The notes beneath the pieces were generated by a model that searched no databases, had not been told where the DNA came from, and saw only the letters and a list, made by a program, of their open reading frames with translations. This document shows positions 8,739 to 16,841 of a DNA stretch of 64,000 bases, piece after piece (the stretch's first letter is position 1; each line of letters opens with the position of its first letter). The stretch comes from Terriglobia bacterium (lineage in GTDB: Bacteria; Acidobacteriota; Terriglobia; UBA7540): the NCBI GenBank assembly GCA_035712365.1, contig DASTAW010000062.1:62001-126000 (forward strand). Reading direction: 5' to 3'. Both the position numbers and the translations under genes were made by a program.

Positions 8739-9630
8739 GTTGAACGCGGTCTTGGAGAACGCAAAGCTCCCTGTAAGCGACAGGCCTGCCATCGAGGCAG
8801 CGAAGAAGCGCTATCGTGAGTGGGCCGCTCAGATGGACCAAGTGAAGGAAACGCAAGACAAGAGAATTGACCAATTGGTGCGTCTCTTGAACGACTACCG
8901 ACTGTATCTCGACGTGGACGTGATCTTTGACAGTGAGGCTGATTTTCTCTATAGGCAAAAGGGCCAACTTAAGCTCGACAATAGCGTGATCGAGGAGTTC
9001 TTGCCTTGGCTTATATGCCCTGCGGTCATACCGGAGCTCAAGGGGCTGGACATAGCCGTGGGGCCAGTGAGCTCGTACTCGTCTCTTTTCTTTAAGTCCA
9101 GCCTCGAGAACCCCTTGCACGGCGGAGGGCTGAGCATTCGAAGCAAGGATCAGGATTTTGCCATCAGCAGACCGCTTTATATCAAGGCGTCTCACAGTAA
9201 GGCTTTCGATGAGGGAAGGTGCCAAACTGAGACAACGAGCATCACGTACGTCGCTGCGGAGTGCAAGACAAATCTTGACAAGACCATGTTTCAAGAAGCC
9301 TGTGCGACCGCACGCGACACGAAGTTTGCCGTCGCTGGCGCGAAATACTACCTATTAGTCGAGTGGTTGGATATGACCCCTCTCAGCACGGCCGCCACAG
9401 ACATTGACGAAGTGCTTATACTCCGCAAGGCGAAAAGGGTTAACTCAAACGTTCGAAGCGAGTATGCGGTGCGGGAAAAGCGGAGGGCACACCGCCAAGC
9501 ATACATTGATAACCTCAAGGCGAATCCGTTCAGTCCGGACGTTTTCCGGCGGTTTGTCCAACACGTCGCAAAACTACTCCGGAACGAAGCCCCCGAGGAA
9601 CGAAACGTACTAAGACAGGGCTACTTCTAG
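8719..9630 (+). CDS. Bpu10I-family type II restriction endonuclease
   Basis: Probable DNA cleavage partner of the overlapping methyltransferase, 303 residues from GTG at 8719, which has GGAGGA eight bases upstream. The N-terminus (PHLDKLNAVLENAKLPVSD, then REWAAQM) is family-like for Bpu10I nucleases, which recognise CCTNAGC. A PD-(D/E)xK core is visible: Asp144/Asp146 in SKDQDF and Glu181-x-Lys183 in AAECKTNLDK. Known Bpu10I works as a heterodimer of two related subunits with two methyltransferases; here I see one nuclease and one methyltransferase gene, so subunit make-up and the exact site may differ. Family call is from recalled motifs, not a search. Confidence 0.75.
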   Translation: MPPHLDKLNAVLENAKLPVSDRPAIEAAKKRYREWAAQMDQVKETQDKRIDQLVRLLNDYRLYLDVDVIFDSEADFLYRQKGQLKLDNSVIEEFLPWLICPAVIPELKGLDIAVGPVSSYSSLFFKSSLENPLHGGGLSIRSKDQDFAISRPLYIKASHSKAFDEGRCQTETTSITYVAAECKTNLDKTMFQEACATARDTKFAVAGAKYYLLVEWLDMTPLSTAATDIDEVLILRKAKRVNSNVRSEYAVREKRRAHRQAYIDNLKANPFSPDVFRRFVQHVAKLLRNEAPEERNVLRQGYF

Positions 9631-9701
9631 CGCCGACCGGCGGACGCCAAATTCGCGCGCAAAAGCCTACGGCGCAGCCCGGGTGCGGTGGCTGTCGGCT
9701 T

Positions 9702-11180
9702 TTACCTTTCAGGGCCTCCCCGCTGCCAAAGCCCCAACTGCCTGCTCTCCGGCTCGAAAGATTGGATATCGCTCTCAACGCCTGTCGCTAGGCGGTAGGA
9801 TTCCCCCGCAAGTTGAATCATATTTGCCTTCGCCATTTCGGCGAGGGTGCGCTCGCACTCAGGCATGGGTCTTTGCATCGCGGCTGCAATTTCATGAGGC
9901 TCTGCGGTCTTTGTCGCATGCAATAACCTGATTACTATGATCCTGTCCAGATTATCAAGAGCTTGAGCCCGAGCACGCACGAAGGCAGAAAAGGCCGTGC
10001 TCTTGCGCCGTGAGAATCGGATGCAAAACGAATCCGCATCCACTGTTATCAGAGGGAAATCGTGGCCTGCGGAGAGAGAGTTGTAGTATATTCGGTCGAC
10101 GCCGTCGCCGAATTTCCGGCACAATCCCGCTTGGCGCGCAGCCTCCGCAAGCCTAAAGTTTCGATATATCGGATGGGCCCTGATGAGGTTCTGCGGCGTA
10201 AGCCCTGCCAGGAGGCTGCCAGGGTTTTGAAACGCAATGTCATCCTCAGATACGGTAATTTCCGTGATCGCCTTCAACCTGTAGTCCCTGTGGATCAGCG
10301 CGTTAGCAATTACCTCTTGGAGCGTCTCGGAATCAAGCGGCACCTGTTCCGCAAGGTGTTTAACGAAACGTTCCAGGGCTCGGTATATGTTCAGCGTTTC
10401 TGTGCGGCCGCTTTCCGACACTCCAGACCGTCCAAGATACGAGAACGCAACCTGTGCATGGGGCATATATCTTGCGATCGCCCTTGGGTTTCCAAGGAGC
10501 AAGAGTCCTGCAATCGTCAGGCGCTCCCGGTCGGAGTCAAGTCGTGGCTCACTCCTTATCAGGCCGAGGTTCCTCAGGAAATCAAGTCCGCCAATTCCAT
10601 ACCGAGTAGCATGTCGTGATTCGCAGAGGACCTGCTCGAGCGTCCCTTGATCGACGTTTTCAGGCCCCGCATCCGGAATCACCAAGTCGCTGTAGTCGTC
10701 GGCGGACGTGGAATACTCAATGGGACACTGGTTGTCCTTGCGCTTATAGCATACGCCGCGAAACTTGTGGAGCTCGACAGACGACGTTTTCGGCACCGCC
10801 ACGACGATAACGGCCCCCTCGGGGTCATGGACTAGCTCGGGCACCAACTCCCTCACCCAGAATGTCCGGCAAACTACAGGTGGAGTTGTTAATGTGCCGA
10901 TCCTTTCCTCGACCCAGTCTGGATTTACTTGCGGGAACCGGCAAGTAGCAAAGCAGTCCGGCGCAGTCTTCTTGTTCGACACCCCCAGAACGACTAGCCC
11001 GCCTTCGGCATTCGCGAGGCATGTGGCCGCCTCGCAGAAATTCTGCGAAAGCTCCACCGTATTCCCGCCCCATCCCTTAACCTCAAGTGTTTGGCACTCA
11101 AGCTCGCATGCAGGCTTGGAGCGGATCATATCCAGGAAGTCACGCATTCGCCGGGCAAGCTCGCTGCGATCAGTCAGCAT
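9702..11180 (-). CDS. AlbA_2 / HATPase_c_4-type ATP-binding protein
   Basis: A 492-residue protein of the group often labelled ATP-dependent DNA helicase-like or divergent AAA regulators. The N-terminal part (about 20-150) fits the Schlafen AlbA_2 domain: ECQTLEVKGWGG, then NAEGGLVVLGVSN, then YKRKDNQ. A GHKL-like segment EVIANALIHRDYR near 290-302 and FGDGVDRI near 365 fit HATPase_c_4, and the last 100 residues look like a winged helix. Such proteins turn up in defence islands and as regulators; the role is unproven. It converges on the restriction endonuclease gene with a 71-base gap, so it shares the island but not the operon. Confidence 0.78.
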   Translation of the reverse strand: MLTDRSELARRMRDFLDMIRSKPACELECQTLEVKGWGGNTVELSQNFCEAATCLANAEGGLVVLGVSNKKTAPDCFATCRFPQVNPDWVEERIGTLTTPPVVCRTFWVRELVPELVHDPEGAVIVVAVPKTSSVELHKFRGVCYKRKDNQCPIEYSTSADDYSDLVIPDAGPENVDQGTLEQVLCESRHATRYGIGGLDFLRNLGLIRSEPRLDSDRERLTIAGLLLLGNPRAIARYMPHAQVAFSYLGRSGVSESGRTETLNIYRALERFVKHLAEQVPLDSETLQEVIANALIHRDYRLKAITEITVSEDDIAFQNPGSLLAGLTPQNLIRAHPIYRNFRLAEAARQAGLCRKFGDGVDRIYYNSLSAGHDFPLITVDADSFCIRFSRRKSTAFSAFVRARAQALDNLDRIIVIRLLHATKTAEPHEIAAAMQRPMPECERTLAEMAKANMIQLAGESYRLATGVESDIQSFEPESRQLGLWQRGGPER

Positions 11181-11454
11181 TAGTCATCACGAGGTCCAAT
11201 GTGAAGGGGCCGAGGCGCAACCAGCAATGCGTGCACCCCACAATTACAAAATTCTTGCACAGGGCCCTCTCCTTCGCAAGGAATACATCTGAGTGGGGCG
11301 AGTGGCCGATGGCAACTGGTTCGGTCTGCAGATATCCTCAACCGCGACTCGAAAGACAGCGATGATTTTCGAAGAGTACCGACGAAATGCTAGAATTCTG
11401 GCTTACGTTTTCTGGCAAGAAATTCGAGCCAGCCATCGGAAGTGATGGTCCATG

Positions 11455-11920
11455 TAGCGCCGCCCTTCAGGGCGGCACGTGCCGGCTCCGCTGGAGCGGG
11501 ACCGGCGCTAGGTGCAGGAGCATGTGCCGGGCTGAAGCCCCTACAACACCAGACCTTCCGGCCTTTGTAGGGCCGACCTTCAGGTCGGCAGGGGTTTTTG
11601 GGAATTGGGGCGAAGATGCCGGGCTGAAGCCCGGCGCTACGATTACGGAGAGCCGAAGGAGAGAAGTGCCGAACGACGATTACGACATGCTGGTGATTGG
11701 CTCGGGGCTGGCGGGACGCCGTGCGGCGATTCAGGCGTAGCGGCGTCTCGCCGGGGGTTATAAGAACGCCGCCTTCGACGGCATCAACAGGTTGCGATTG
11801 TAGTCGTGTTTTCCGGCAGCATATTGAAATATCGCCCGGAGAGGGCGTAGCGGCGGGTTCATCCCGCCACAACGTCAATGCTCTCAACGTGAGTTGGCGG
11901 CGTAAAGCCGCCGCTACTGC
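11455..11920. repeat. Cluster of at least six GC-rich palindromes (family A)
   Basis: Successive hairpins: GCCGCCCTTCAGGGCGGC near 11460, a GCTCC/GGAGC stem near 11490, GCCGACCTTCAGGTCGGC near 11572, GCCGGGCTGAAGCCCGGC near 11618, GGCGGGTTCATCCCGCC near 11850, and GGCGGCGTAAAGCCGCC near 11896. Several carry the flanks GTAG or GCGCTAC. The stems vary but the loops (TTCA, TGAA, TAAA) recur. The cluster surrounds the flavoprotein relic at 11666-11740. Confidence 0.75.
11666..11740 (+). pseudogene. Relic of a pyridine nucleotide transhydrogenase (SthA-like) gene
   Basis: GTG start with AAGGAG four to five bases upstream, followed by 24 codons reading VPNDDYDMLVIGSG then LAGRRAAIQA and a TAG stop. 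This is the N-terminal FAD-binding GxGxxG region of soluble pyridine nucleotide transhydrogenase or a related disulfide oxidoreductase; family members continue for over 400 residues. Here a palindromic repeat starts exactly at the break and nothing flavoprotein-like follows. Translation signals are intact, so the loss is probably recent or a short peptide is still made. Confidence 0.7.
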
Positions 11921-11941
11921 TTATCCTGACGGGAAGCATTC

Positions 11942-12619
11942 TTGTTTAACAGCTTGCGGAATTACCTGGGGCGGCTGAAGCAGCGAAATAAGCTGATCTG
12001 CTACTGGCTCGTCCGCCTGACGGGACGGCCCTCCCGCTTTACTTTTCGCGGGCAGACCTATCGCTGCTTCTGGCACCGTTATAATGCGACGTGGAGAAAT
12101 GAACGGGCCATTGAGATTCCGATTGCGCGGAGTTTCCTGGCCGGGATTCCTCCAGATCAGGTGCTGGAAATCGGCAATGTCCTTTCCCACTACGGTCCGG
12201 TTTCGCACGAAGTGGTCGACAAGTATGAGCAGGCGGAGGGTGTGAGGAACCAAGACGTTTGCGATCTGAAATCCAATAAGAAATATACACTGATCCTGAG
12301 CATCTCAACGCTCGAGCACGTGGGGTGGGACGAGGAGCCAAGAGACGAGACGAAGGCGCCGAGGGCCATCGAAAATCTCCAAAGGCTTCTCGCGCCCGGC
12401 GGACGCCTGGTGGTTACTATCCCTGTGGGCTACAATCCGCCCCTCGACCGGATGATTGCGGACGGCCGCATAAGTTTTTCCTGGCACGCTTACCTGAAGC
12501 GGAGCCCGCGTCGTAATCAATGGCGCGAGGTCAGCGGCGCGGAGGTCCGTAATTCCGAATATGACCGGCAGACCAATTGCGCCCACGTGCTGTTTGTCGG
12601 CACGGTTGGAAATCGCTAG
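11942..12619 (+). CDS. Class I SAM-dependent methyltransferase
   Basis: A 225-residue methyltransferase. FRGQTYRCFWHRYNATWRNE and RAIEIPIA near 40-60 are followed by motif I VLEIGNVLSHYG (about 75-86), LSISTLEHVGWDEEP (about 119-133) and LLAPGGRLVVTIPVGYNP (about 149-166). This layout matches stand-alone methyltransferases usually found in polysaccharide or glycan gene clusters; the acceptor is unknown. The TTG start at 11942 lies directly after a palindromic repeat and its ribosome binding site (GGGAAG) is weak, so the original 5' end may have been disturbed by the repeat cluster. No glycosyltransferase neighbours are present. Confidence 0.82.
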   Translation: MFNSLRNYLGRLKQRNKLICYWLVRLTGRPSRFTFRGQTYRCFWHRYNATWRNERAIEIPIARSFLAGIPPDQVLEIGNVLSHYGPVSHEVVDKYEQAEGVRNQDVCDLKSNKKYTLILSISTLEHVGWDEEPRDETKAPRAIENLQRLLAPGGRLVVTIPVGYNPPLDRMIADGRISFSWHAYLKRSPRRNQWREVSGAEVRNSEYDRQTNCAHVLFVGTVGNR

Positions 12620-12654
12620 TGTAGTGCGTCTAAAAAGCCTTTACAATGTGCAGG

Positions 12655-12709
12655 GCGTGGCAGGGGCGTCCCGCCCGTGTCGGAGCACGGCCAGGATGGC
12701 CGTGCCACG
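12655..12709. repeat. Palindromic repeat doublet, family C
   Basis: Outer arms GTGGCA and TGCCAC enclose two stems: GGGGCGTCCCGCCC and CACGGCCAGGATGGCCGTG. The second stem matches the copy at 7060-7082 with one mismatch. It sits between the methyltransferase and the convergent small exported protein gene. Confidence 0.65.
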
Positions 12710-12851
12710 GGGGCATTGTAAACAGAAATGCGACGCACGGCACTAGCTCAAGAAAATGCGCGCAGGCGCTTCGTCTGGGCCGCGTTTCTCGTCCTGAAAA
12801 TGCAGCCCCGGAGTCTGGCGCTGTGCAAAACCCCCGGGACCGCGGCCAAAA

Positions 12852-13244
12852 CTAATTTTTAGGCTTAAGATTGCCAGACGTTGGCTGGGAGAACACGAGG
12901 TCCTCTTTCCAGCCGCTAGGACTGATTTCTGTGATGGCGTGGTCGTTGGACGCGATGGTGTAGTAGTCGACCAGGGTCTGATTATTCTTGTGAGATTTGT
13001 CGACCAGCTTGACTGGCGCCTCTCCCACAAGTTTGCCGTCATGGTTGTAGAATTGGACCGCCGGCGCCTTGGGATTGTTGTTGACGACCTCGATTTTGTA
13101 ATTTCCAGGCTTCAGTGTCAGCATCTTGCCGACCGTCGCAGGATAAAGCACGTTGATGTTTTTGGTTCTGGCGAATGCCATCCCAGTAAATAAGAAAATA
13201 ACGCTCAATACCGATAAGGCTACTGTGTGTATTTTGTTACGCAT
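12852..13244 (-). CDS. Small exported protein of unknown function
   Basis: A 130-residue protein with a signal peptide (hydrophobic core VALSVLSVIFLFTGMAFA) and a beta-rich mature part (TLKPGNYKIEVVNN, then VQFYNHDGKLVGEAPVKL). I place the start at ATG 13244 rather than 18 bases upstream, because GGGAGGT lies nine bases before it. Similar small secreted proteins are common in Acidobacteriota and have no assigned function. A perfect inverted repeat lies 25 bases upstream at 13270-13298. Confidence 0.75.
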   Translation of the reverse strand: MRNKIHTVALSVLSVIFLFTGMAFARTKNINVLYPATVGKMLTLKPGNYKIEVVNNNPKAPAVQFYNHDGKLVGEAPVKLVDKSHKNNQTLVDYYTIASNDHAITEISPSGWKEDLVFSQPTSGNLKPKN

Positions 13245-13269
13245 GAAGGTGTAACCTCCCATTGATGAT

Positions 13270-13298
13270 TTTTGCTCTCACTTATTATGAGAGCAAAA
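13270..13298. promoter_or_regulatory. Perfect 10-bp inverted repeat upstream of the small exported protein
   Basis: Arms TTTTGCTCTC and GAGAGCAAAA with a nine-base AT-rich loop. It lies just ahead of the ribosome binding site of the gene at 12852-13244 and 137 bases past the end of ribD. It could be an operator, a leader hairpin or a terminator for the riboflavin operon. Confidence 0.55.
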
Positions 13299-13435
13299 CC
13301 CCAATGGGTGGTTGCCTGAGGGTGGGAAGAGTGGCGAGTTGCTCACATTTGGACCACCTCTGCGCCATAGAACGGCGATGCGCTGCGTAGGCTTGAACCC
13401 AGGCGGTGGCTGGATGGCGGTCGCAAAACAACGGC

Positions 13436-14539
13436 TTACCGCGGCCAGCGCGGTCTCCCCTGGAGCAGCCATGCGCTGCCAACCTGCTCCATTTTCACAT
13501 CCTGAAGGCGGCATGCCTGCTCGATCCGCGCTACTCCCATTCCTGCCACTGCGGCCCGGCTTCGAACAGAACCCAGGACCAGCGGTGAAAGAAACCAGCA
13601 AACTCTGTTTACGAGGCGCAAGTCAAAGAAACTTCCCAGGACTTCGCCGCCTCCTTCGACCAGCAGGCTGATGATTTCTTCATTGGCCAGATGCCTGAGC
13701 AAGGCCCGCAGAGGAACCTGTTTGCCGCGGAAGGTTAGCACCCTTACGCCGGCATGCTCCAGACGAGCCTTCTTTGCGGAACTGGCTCCAGCGGTGCAAG
13801 CGACAATGCATTTCCCGGATTTCACCACTTTGCTGTCGAGCGGAATGCGCAGGCGGGAATCGAGAACTATTCGCCAGGGCTCTGCTGCGCCGTGCTGTCG
13901 CGGCCCCAGGTGGGGATCGTCACTCAGGACGGTGTTGATTCCCACCATCACAGCCTGATGTTCGGTTCGCAGGAGTCTCGCGCGGCGGCGGGCATCCTTG
14001 TCCGTGACCCACTTTGATTGTCCTGCCCGAGTTGCGATTTTTCCATCCAGGCTGGTCGCTGCTTTGACGGTGACGAATGGCATGCCGGTAGACCGGAGCT
14101 TCACATACATTTCGTTCAATAGGGTTGCTTCGCCCGAGCAAAGCCCGCCATGGACACGCAGCCCGTGTTTCGCGAGCAGCCGGGCGCTTCTGCCGGAAAC
14201 CACCGGGTTGGGGTCTTTCATTGCATAATAGACTTCGCGGATCCCAGCCTTGAGGATGGCGTCCGTGCAGGGAGGTGTCCGCCCGTAGTGGCAGCAGGGC
14301 TCGAGCGTAACGTAGAGTGTGGCGCCGCGGGCGCGCGGGCCGGCGTCGAGCAATGCTTCAACTTCCGCGTGGTTGGTGCCTGCGCCGTGATGGAAACCTT
14401 TCCCCACCACGCGCCCGTCGCGAACTATGACACAGCCGACCCATGGATTCGGATAGGGCAACCCCGGACACTCACGCGCCAGGCGAAGCGCCGCGCGCAT
14501 GTAGAATTCAGGTAGCTGACGAGAGGCTCGTGCGCGCAA
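13436..14539 (-). CDS. ribD: Bifunctional pyrimidine deaminase/reductase RibD
   Basis: Catalyses the second and third steps of riboflavin synthesis from the GTP cyclohydrolase II product: deamination of the pyrimidine, then NADPH reduction of the ribose. The deaminase zinc site is His57 and Glu59 in TNHAEVEAL, Cys82 in EPCCHYGRTPPC and Cys91. The reductase domain starts near 155 (VTVKAATSLDGKIAT) and contains LLVEGGGEVLGSF. The TTG start follows the ribBA stop directly (TGATTG) with AAGGTG five bases upstream, a clear case of translational coupling; an internal ATG 39 bases later has no ribosome binding site. Last gene of the operon. 367 residues is normal. Confidence 0.95.
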   Translation of the reverse strand: MRARASRQLPEFYMRAALRLARECPGLPYPNPWVGCVIVRDGRVVGKGFHHGAGTNHAEVEALLDAGPRARGATLYVTLEPCCHYGRTPPCTDAILKAGIREVYYAMKDPNPVVSGRSARLLAKHGLRVHGGLCSGEATLLNEMYVKLRSTGMPFVTVKAATSLDGKIATRAGQSKWVTDKDARRRARLLRTEHQAVMVGINTVLSDDPHLGPRQHGAAEPWRIVLDSRLRIPLDSKVVKSGKCIVACTAGASSAKKARLEHAGVRVLTFRGKQVPLRALLRHLANEEIISLLVEGGGEVLGSFFDLRLVNRVCWFLSPLVLGSVRSRAAVAGMGVARIEQACRLQDVKMEQVGSAWLLQGRPRWPR

Positions 14540-15754
14540 TCACTGCACCTTGCTGAGGAGGTGTCCGAGCTTGTCTTTTTTCACTTTCAGGTATGCATGG
14601 TTGGTCTTGCAAGGTTCAATTTCCAGCGGAACACGCCGCAGAATACTAAGACCATGTCTCCTGATCCCAGACAGCTTTTGGGGATTGTTGGTCAGCAGAT
14701 GAATCTTGCCGACGCCGAGGTCCTTCAGAATCTGAGCGCCAACGGAGTAGTCCCGCATGTCGGCGGGCAGCCCCAGCCGTTCGTTGGCCTCCACCGTGTC
14801 CAGGCCCTTGTCCTGGAGCGCATAGGCGCGAATTTTGTTGGCGAGCCCGATGCCGCGTCCTTCCTGGCTGAGGTAGACGATCACCCCTTGACCCTTTTCA
14901 CTGACCTTCTTCATAGCCGTAGCAAGCTGTGCGCGGCAGTCGCAGCGAATGGAGTGCAGAGTATCGCCGGTTACGCACTGTGAATGGACCCGCACCAGAA
15001 CGGGCCGGTCCGCTACAATTTTTCCCATCACCAACGCCAGATGCTCGCGGTTCTGAGATGGGCACTCGTAAACGTAGGCGGTAAAATTGCCAAAGTCAGT
15101 GGGCAGTTGAGCCCTGGCCACGCAGTTGACCAGCTTTTCGCGATAGCGCCGGTATTCAACCAGTTGTTCAATGCTGATTACCTTCAGGCGGTGCTTGCGG
15201 GCGATCTTTTCAATGCTGGGCGCCAGCGCGGATTTCCCATTTTTGTCCAGGATCTCGCACATGACCGCCACGGGCTTCAGCCCGGCCATGCGCACCAGGT
15301 CGACGGAAGCCTCCGTGTGCCCAGCCCTCACCAGAACACCGCCACTGCGCGCCCGGACCGGGAAGACGTGCCCCGGCCGCACAAAGTCGTAGGACTGCGC
15401 CCGCGGAGAGCCCAGCAGGCGGACGGTGGTGGCGCGGTCCTGGGCTGAAATTCCCGTTGTAGTGCCTTTTCGGGCATCAACCGAAACCGTGAAGTCACAG
15501 CCGAACGGAGTGCCGTTGTCATCGGCCGCAACCATGGGCGGCAGGCCCAGCTTCAGCGCGCGCTCGCGGGTGAGAGCGGCACAAATCAAGCCTCCGCCGT
15601 CTCTGATCATCGTATTGATTTGCGCGGCAGAAGCCTTTTCCGCCGCCATCACAAAATCCGCCTCGTTTTCACGGTCCAGACTATCGCGGACAATGATGAG
15701 CCGGCCGGCGCGGATTTCCTGCACTGCTTCTTCAACTGTAACTGCATGCGACAT
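14540..15754 (-). CDS. ribBA: Bifunctional DHBP synthase / GTP cyclohydrolase II
   Basis: Makes both riboflavin precursors. The N-terminal RibB domain (1-200) forms 3,4-dihydroxy-2-butanone 4-phosphate from ribulose 5-phosphate and shows DRENEADFVMAAE near 24-36 and GHVFPVRARSGG near 128. The C-terminal RibA domain (about 205-404) opens GTP and has the zinc cysteines in CVTGDTLHSIRCDC and the signature YLSQEGRGIGLANK. 404 residues is typical of the fused enzyme. It follows ribH by eight bases and is coupled to ribD. Confidence 0.96.
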   Translation of the reverse strand: MSHAVTVEEAVQEIRAGRLIIVRDSLDRENEADFVMAAEKASAAQINTMIRDGGGLICAALTRERALKLGLPPMVAADDNGTPFGCDFTVSVDARKGTTTGISAQDRATTVRLLGSPRAQSYDFVRPGHVFPVRARSGGVLVRAGHTEASVDLVRMAGLKPVAVMCEILDKNGKSALAPSIEKIARKHRLKVISIEQLVEYRRYREKLVNCVARAQLPTDFGNFTAYVYECPSQNREHLALVMGKIVADRPVLVRVHSQCVTGDTLHSIRCDCRAQLATAMKKVSEKGQGVIVYLSQEGRGIGLANKIRAYALQDKGLDTVEANERLGLPADMRDYSVGAQILKDLGVGKIHLLTNNPQKLSGIRRHGLSILRRVPLEIEPCKTNHAYLKVKKDKLGHLLSKVQ

Positions 15755-15762
15755 AGTTTTGC

Positions 15763-16260
15763 TCAGCCTCTGGCACTGCTCAGAGCAGCCAGCAAAGACA
15801 AGGCCGTCTGCGCAGCTTCGATTCCCTTGTTGAATTTATTGTTTCCCGCGCGGCGCAACGCGTCGCGCACGTTGTAAGTGGCAAGGACCTCAAAAATGAT
15901 GGGCACGTCATGCCGGAGCGAGACGTCCATAATTCCCCTGGCGCACTCGTTCACCACCAGCTCGAAGTGGTAGGTGTCGCCTTTGATCACGGCCCCGAGC
16001 GCGACCAGAGCGTCATACTTCTTCTGTCCCGCCAGCCGCTGTGCCAGGATGGGAATCTCGAAGCATCCCGGGACGGCAAAAGTCCGGATGTTCTCCTTCG
16101 GAACTCCCGCGGCCTGCAGGGTCGCCACACATTTCTTCTCCAGGCTCATCGTGATCTCGCGGTGGTATTCGCCGCGAACGATCGCGATGCGGAAACGCGA
16201 AGCGTCCTTACGCGCGAGACCGGGAGCCGGGGCGTTGGACTTTGCGTTCCGCAATCTCAT
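15763..16260 (-). CDS. ribH: 6,7-dimethyl-8-ribityllumazine synthase
   Basis: Condenses the RibD-derived pyrimidine with 3,4-dihydroxy-2-butanone 4-phosphate to form the lumazine precursor of riboflavin. Motifs are VPGCFEIPILAQ, GAVIKGDTYHFELV with the catalytic histidine, and GNNKFNKGIEAA. I take ATG 16260, which overlaps the ribE stop as ATGA and gives 165 residues; a longer frame extends upstream into ribE without family support. The first 20 residues are an extra N-terminal tail compared with most lumazine synthases. Confidence 0.95.
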   Translation of the reverse strand: MRLRNAKSNAPAPGLARKDASRFRIAIVRGEYHREITMSLEKKCVATLQAAGVPKENIRTFAVPGCFEIPILAQRLAGQKKYDALVALGAVIKGDTYHFELVVNECARGIMDVSLRHDVPIIFEVLATYNVRDALRRAGNNKFNKGIEAAQTALSLLAALSSARG

Positions 16261-16841
16261 TTCTTCAGCAGCCTTTCGATGTATTTGCCCAGTATGTCCA
16301 CTTCGATATTGACCTGGCGGCCGGGCCGTTTGCCGCCGAGAGTTGTGCGGCTCAGTGTGAAAGCGAGCAGGGAACACTGGAAGGTGGAGCGCGTGGCATC
16401 CACCACCGTCAGGCTGATGCCATCGACGGCGATGGAGCCTTTGGGCACGATGTAGCGGGAAAATCGCACAGGTATTGAAAACGTAAAGAGCCTGGCCGCG
16501 CCCTCGTTCTGGATCGCCTTAATCCGCGCGGTCGTATCGACATGCCCCTGGACCAGGTGTCCGCCGATCAGGCTCTGGGGCGTCAGGCACCTTTCGAGGT
16601 TAACTTCGTCCCCGGCTTTCAAATTTCCCAGAGTGGCCTTTCGCAGCGTCTCGGGCATGTAAACAACCCGGAACGATCCATTATTGAAACTCTGCACGGT
16701 TGAGCATACGCCTTCAACGGAGATGCTTTCGCCGTCCTGCAGCTTCCAGTCCGGGGGCTTGCGAATGGTCACGATCCGCTGCTGGCGGGCCTTGCTGACC
16801 CTGAGCACGGGACTGGTGGTCTCAACAATGCCGCTGAACAC
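16257..16841 (-). CDS. ribE: Riboflavin synthase alpha chain
   Basis: Dismutates two molecules of 6,7-dimethyl-8-ribityllumazine to riboflavin. The 194-residue protein starts with the invariant MFSGIVE and has the internal duplication of the family: SVEGVCSTVQSF and GHLVQGHVDTTA in the first lumazine-binding repeat, VPKGSIAVDGISLTVV in the second. First gene of the rib operon, about 265 bases downstream of the FMN riboswitch. Confidence 0.96.
   Translation of the reverse strand: MFSGIVETTSPVLRVSKARQQRIVTIRKPPDWKLQDGESISVEGVCSTVQSFNNGSFRVVYMPETLRKATLGNLKAGDEVNLERCLTPQSLIGGHLVQGHVDTTARIKAIQNEGAARLFTFSIPVRFSRYIVPKGSIAVDGISLTVVDATRSTFQCSLLAFTLSRTTLGGKRPGRQVNIEVDILGKYIERLLKK

Noticed and set aside
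11455-11920. Repeated hairpins considered as a CRISPR array.
   Set aside because: Repeats are palindromic units of varying sequence and spacing, without constant repeat length or regular spacers, and no cas gene is present.
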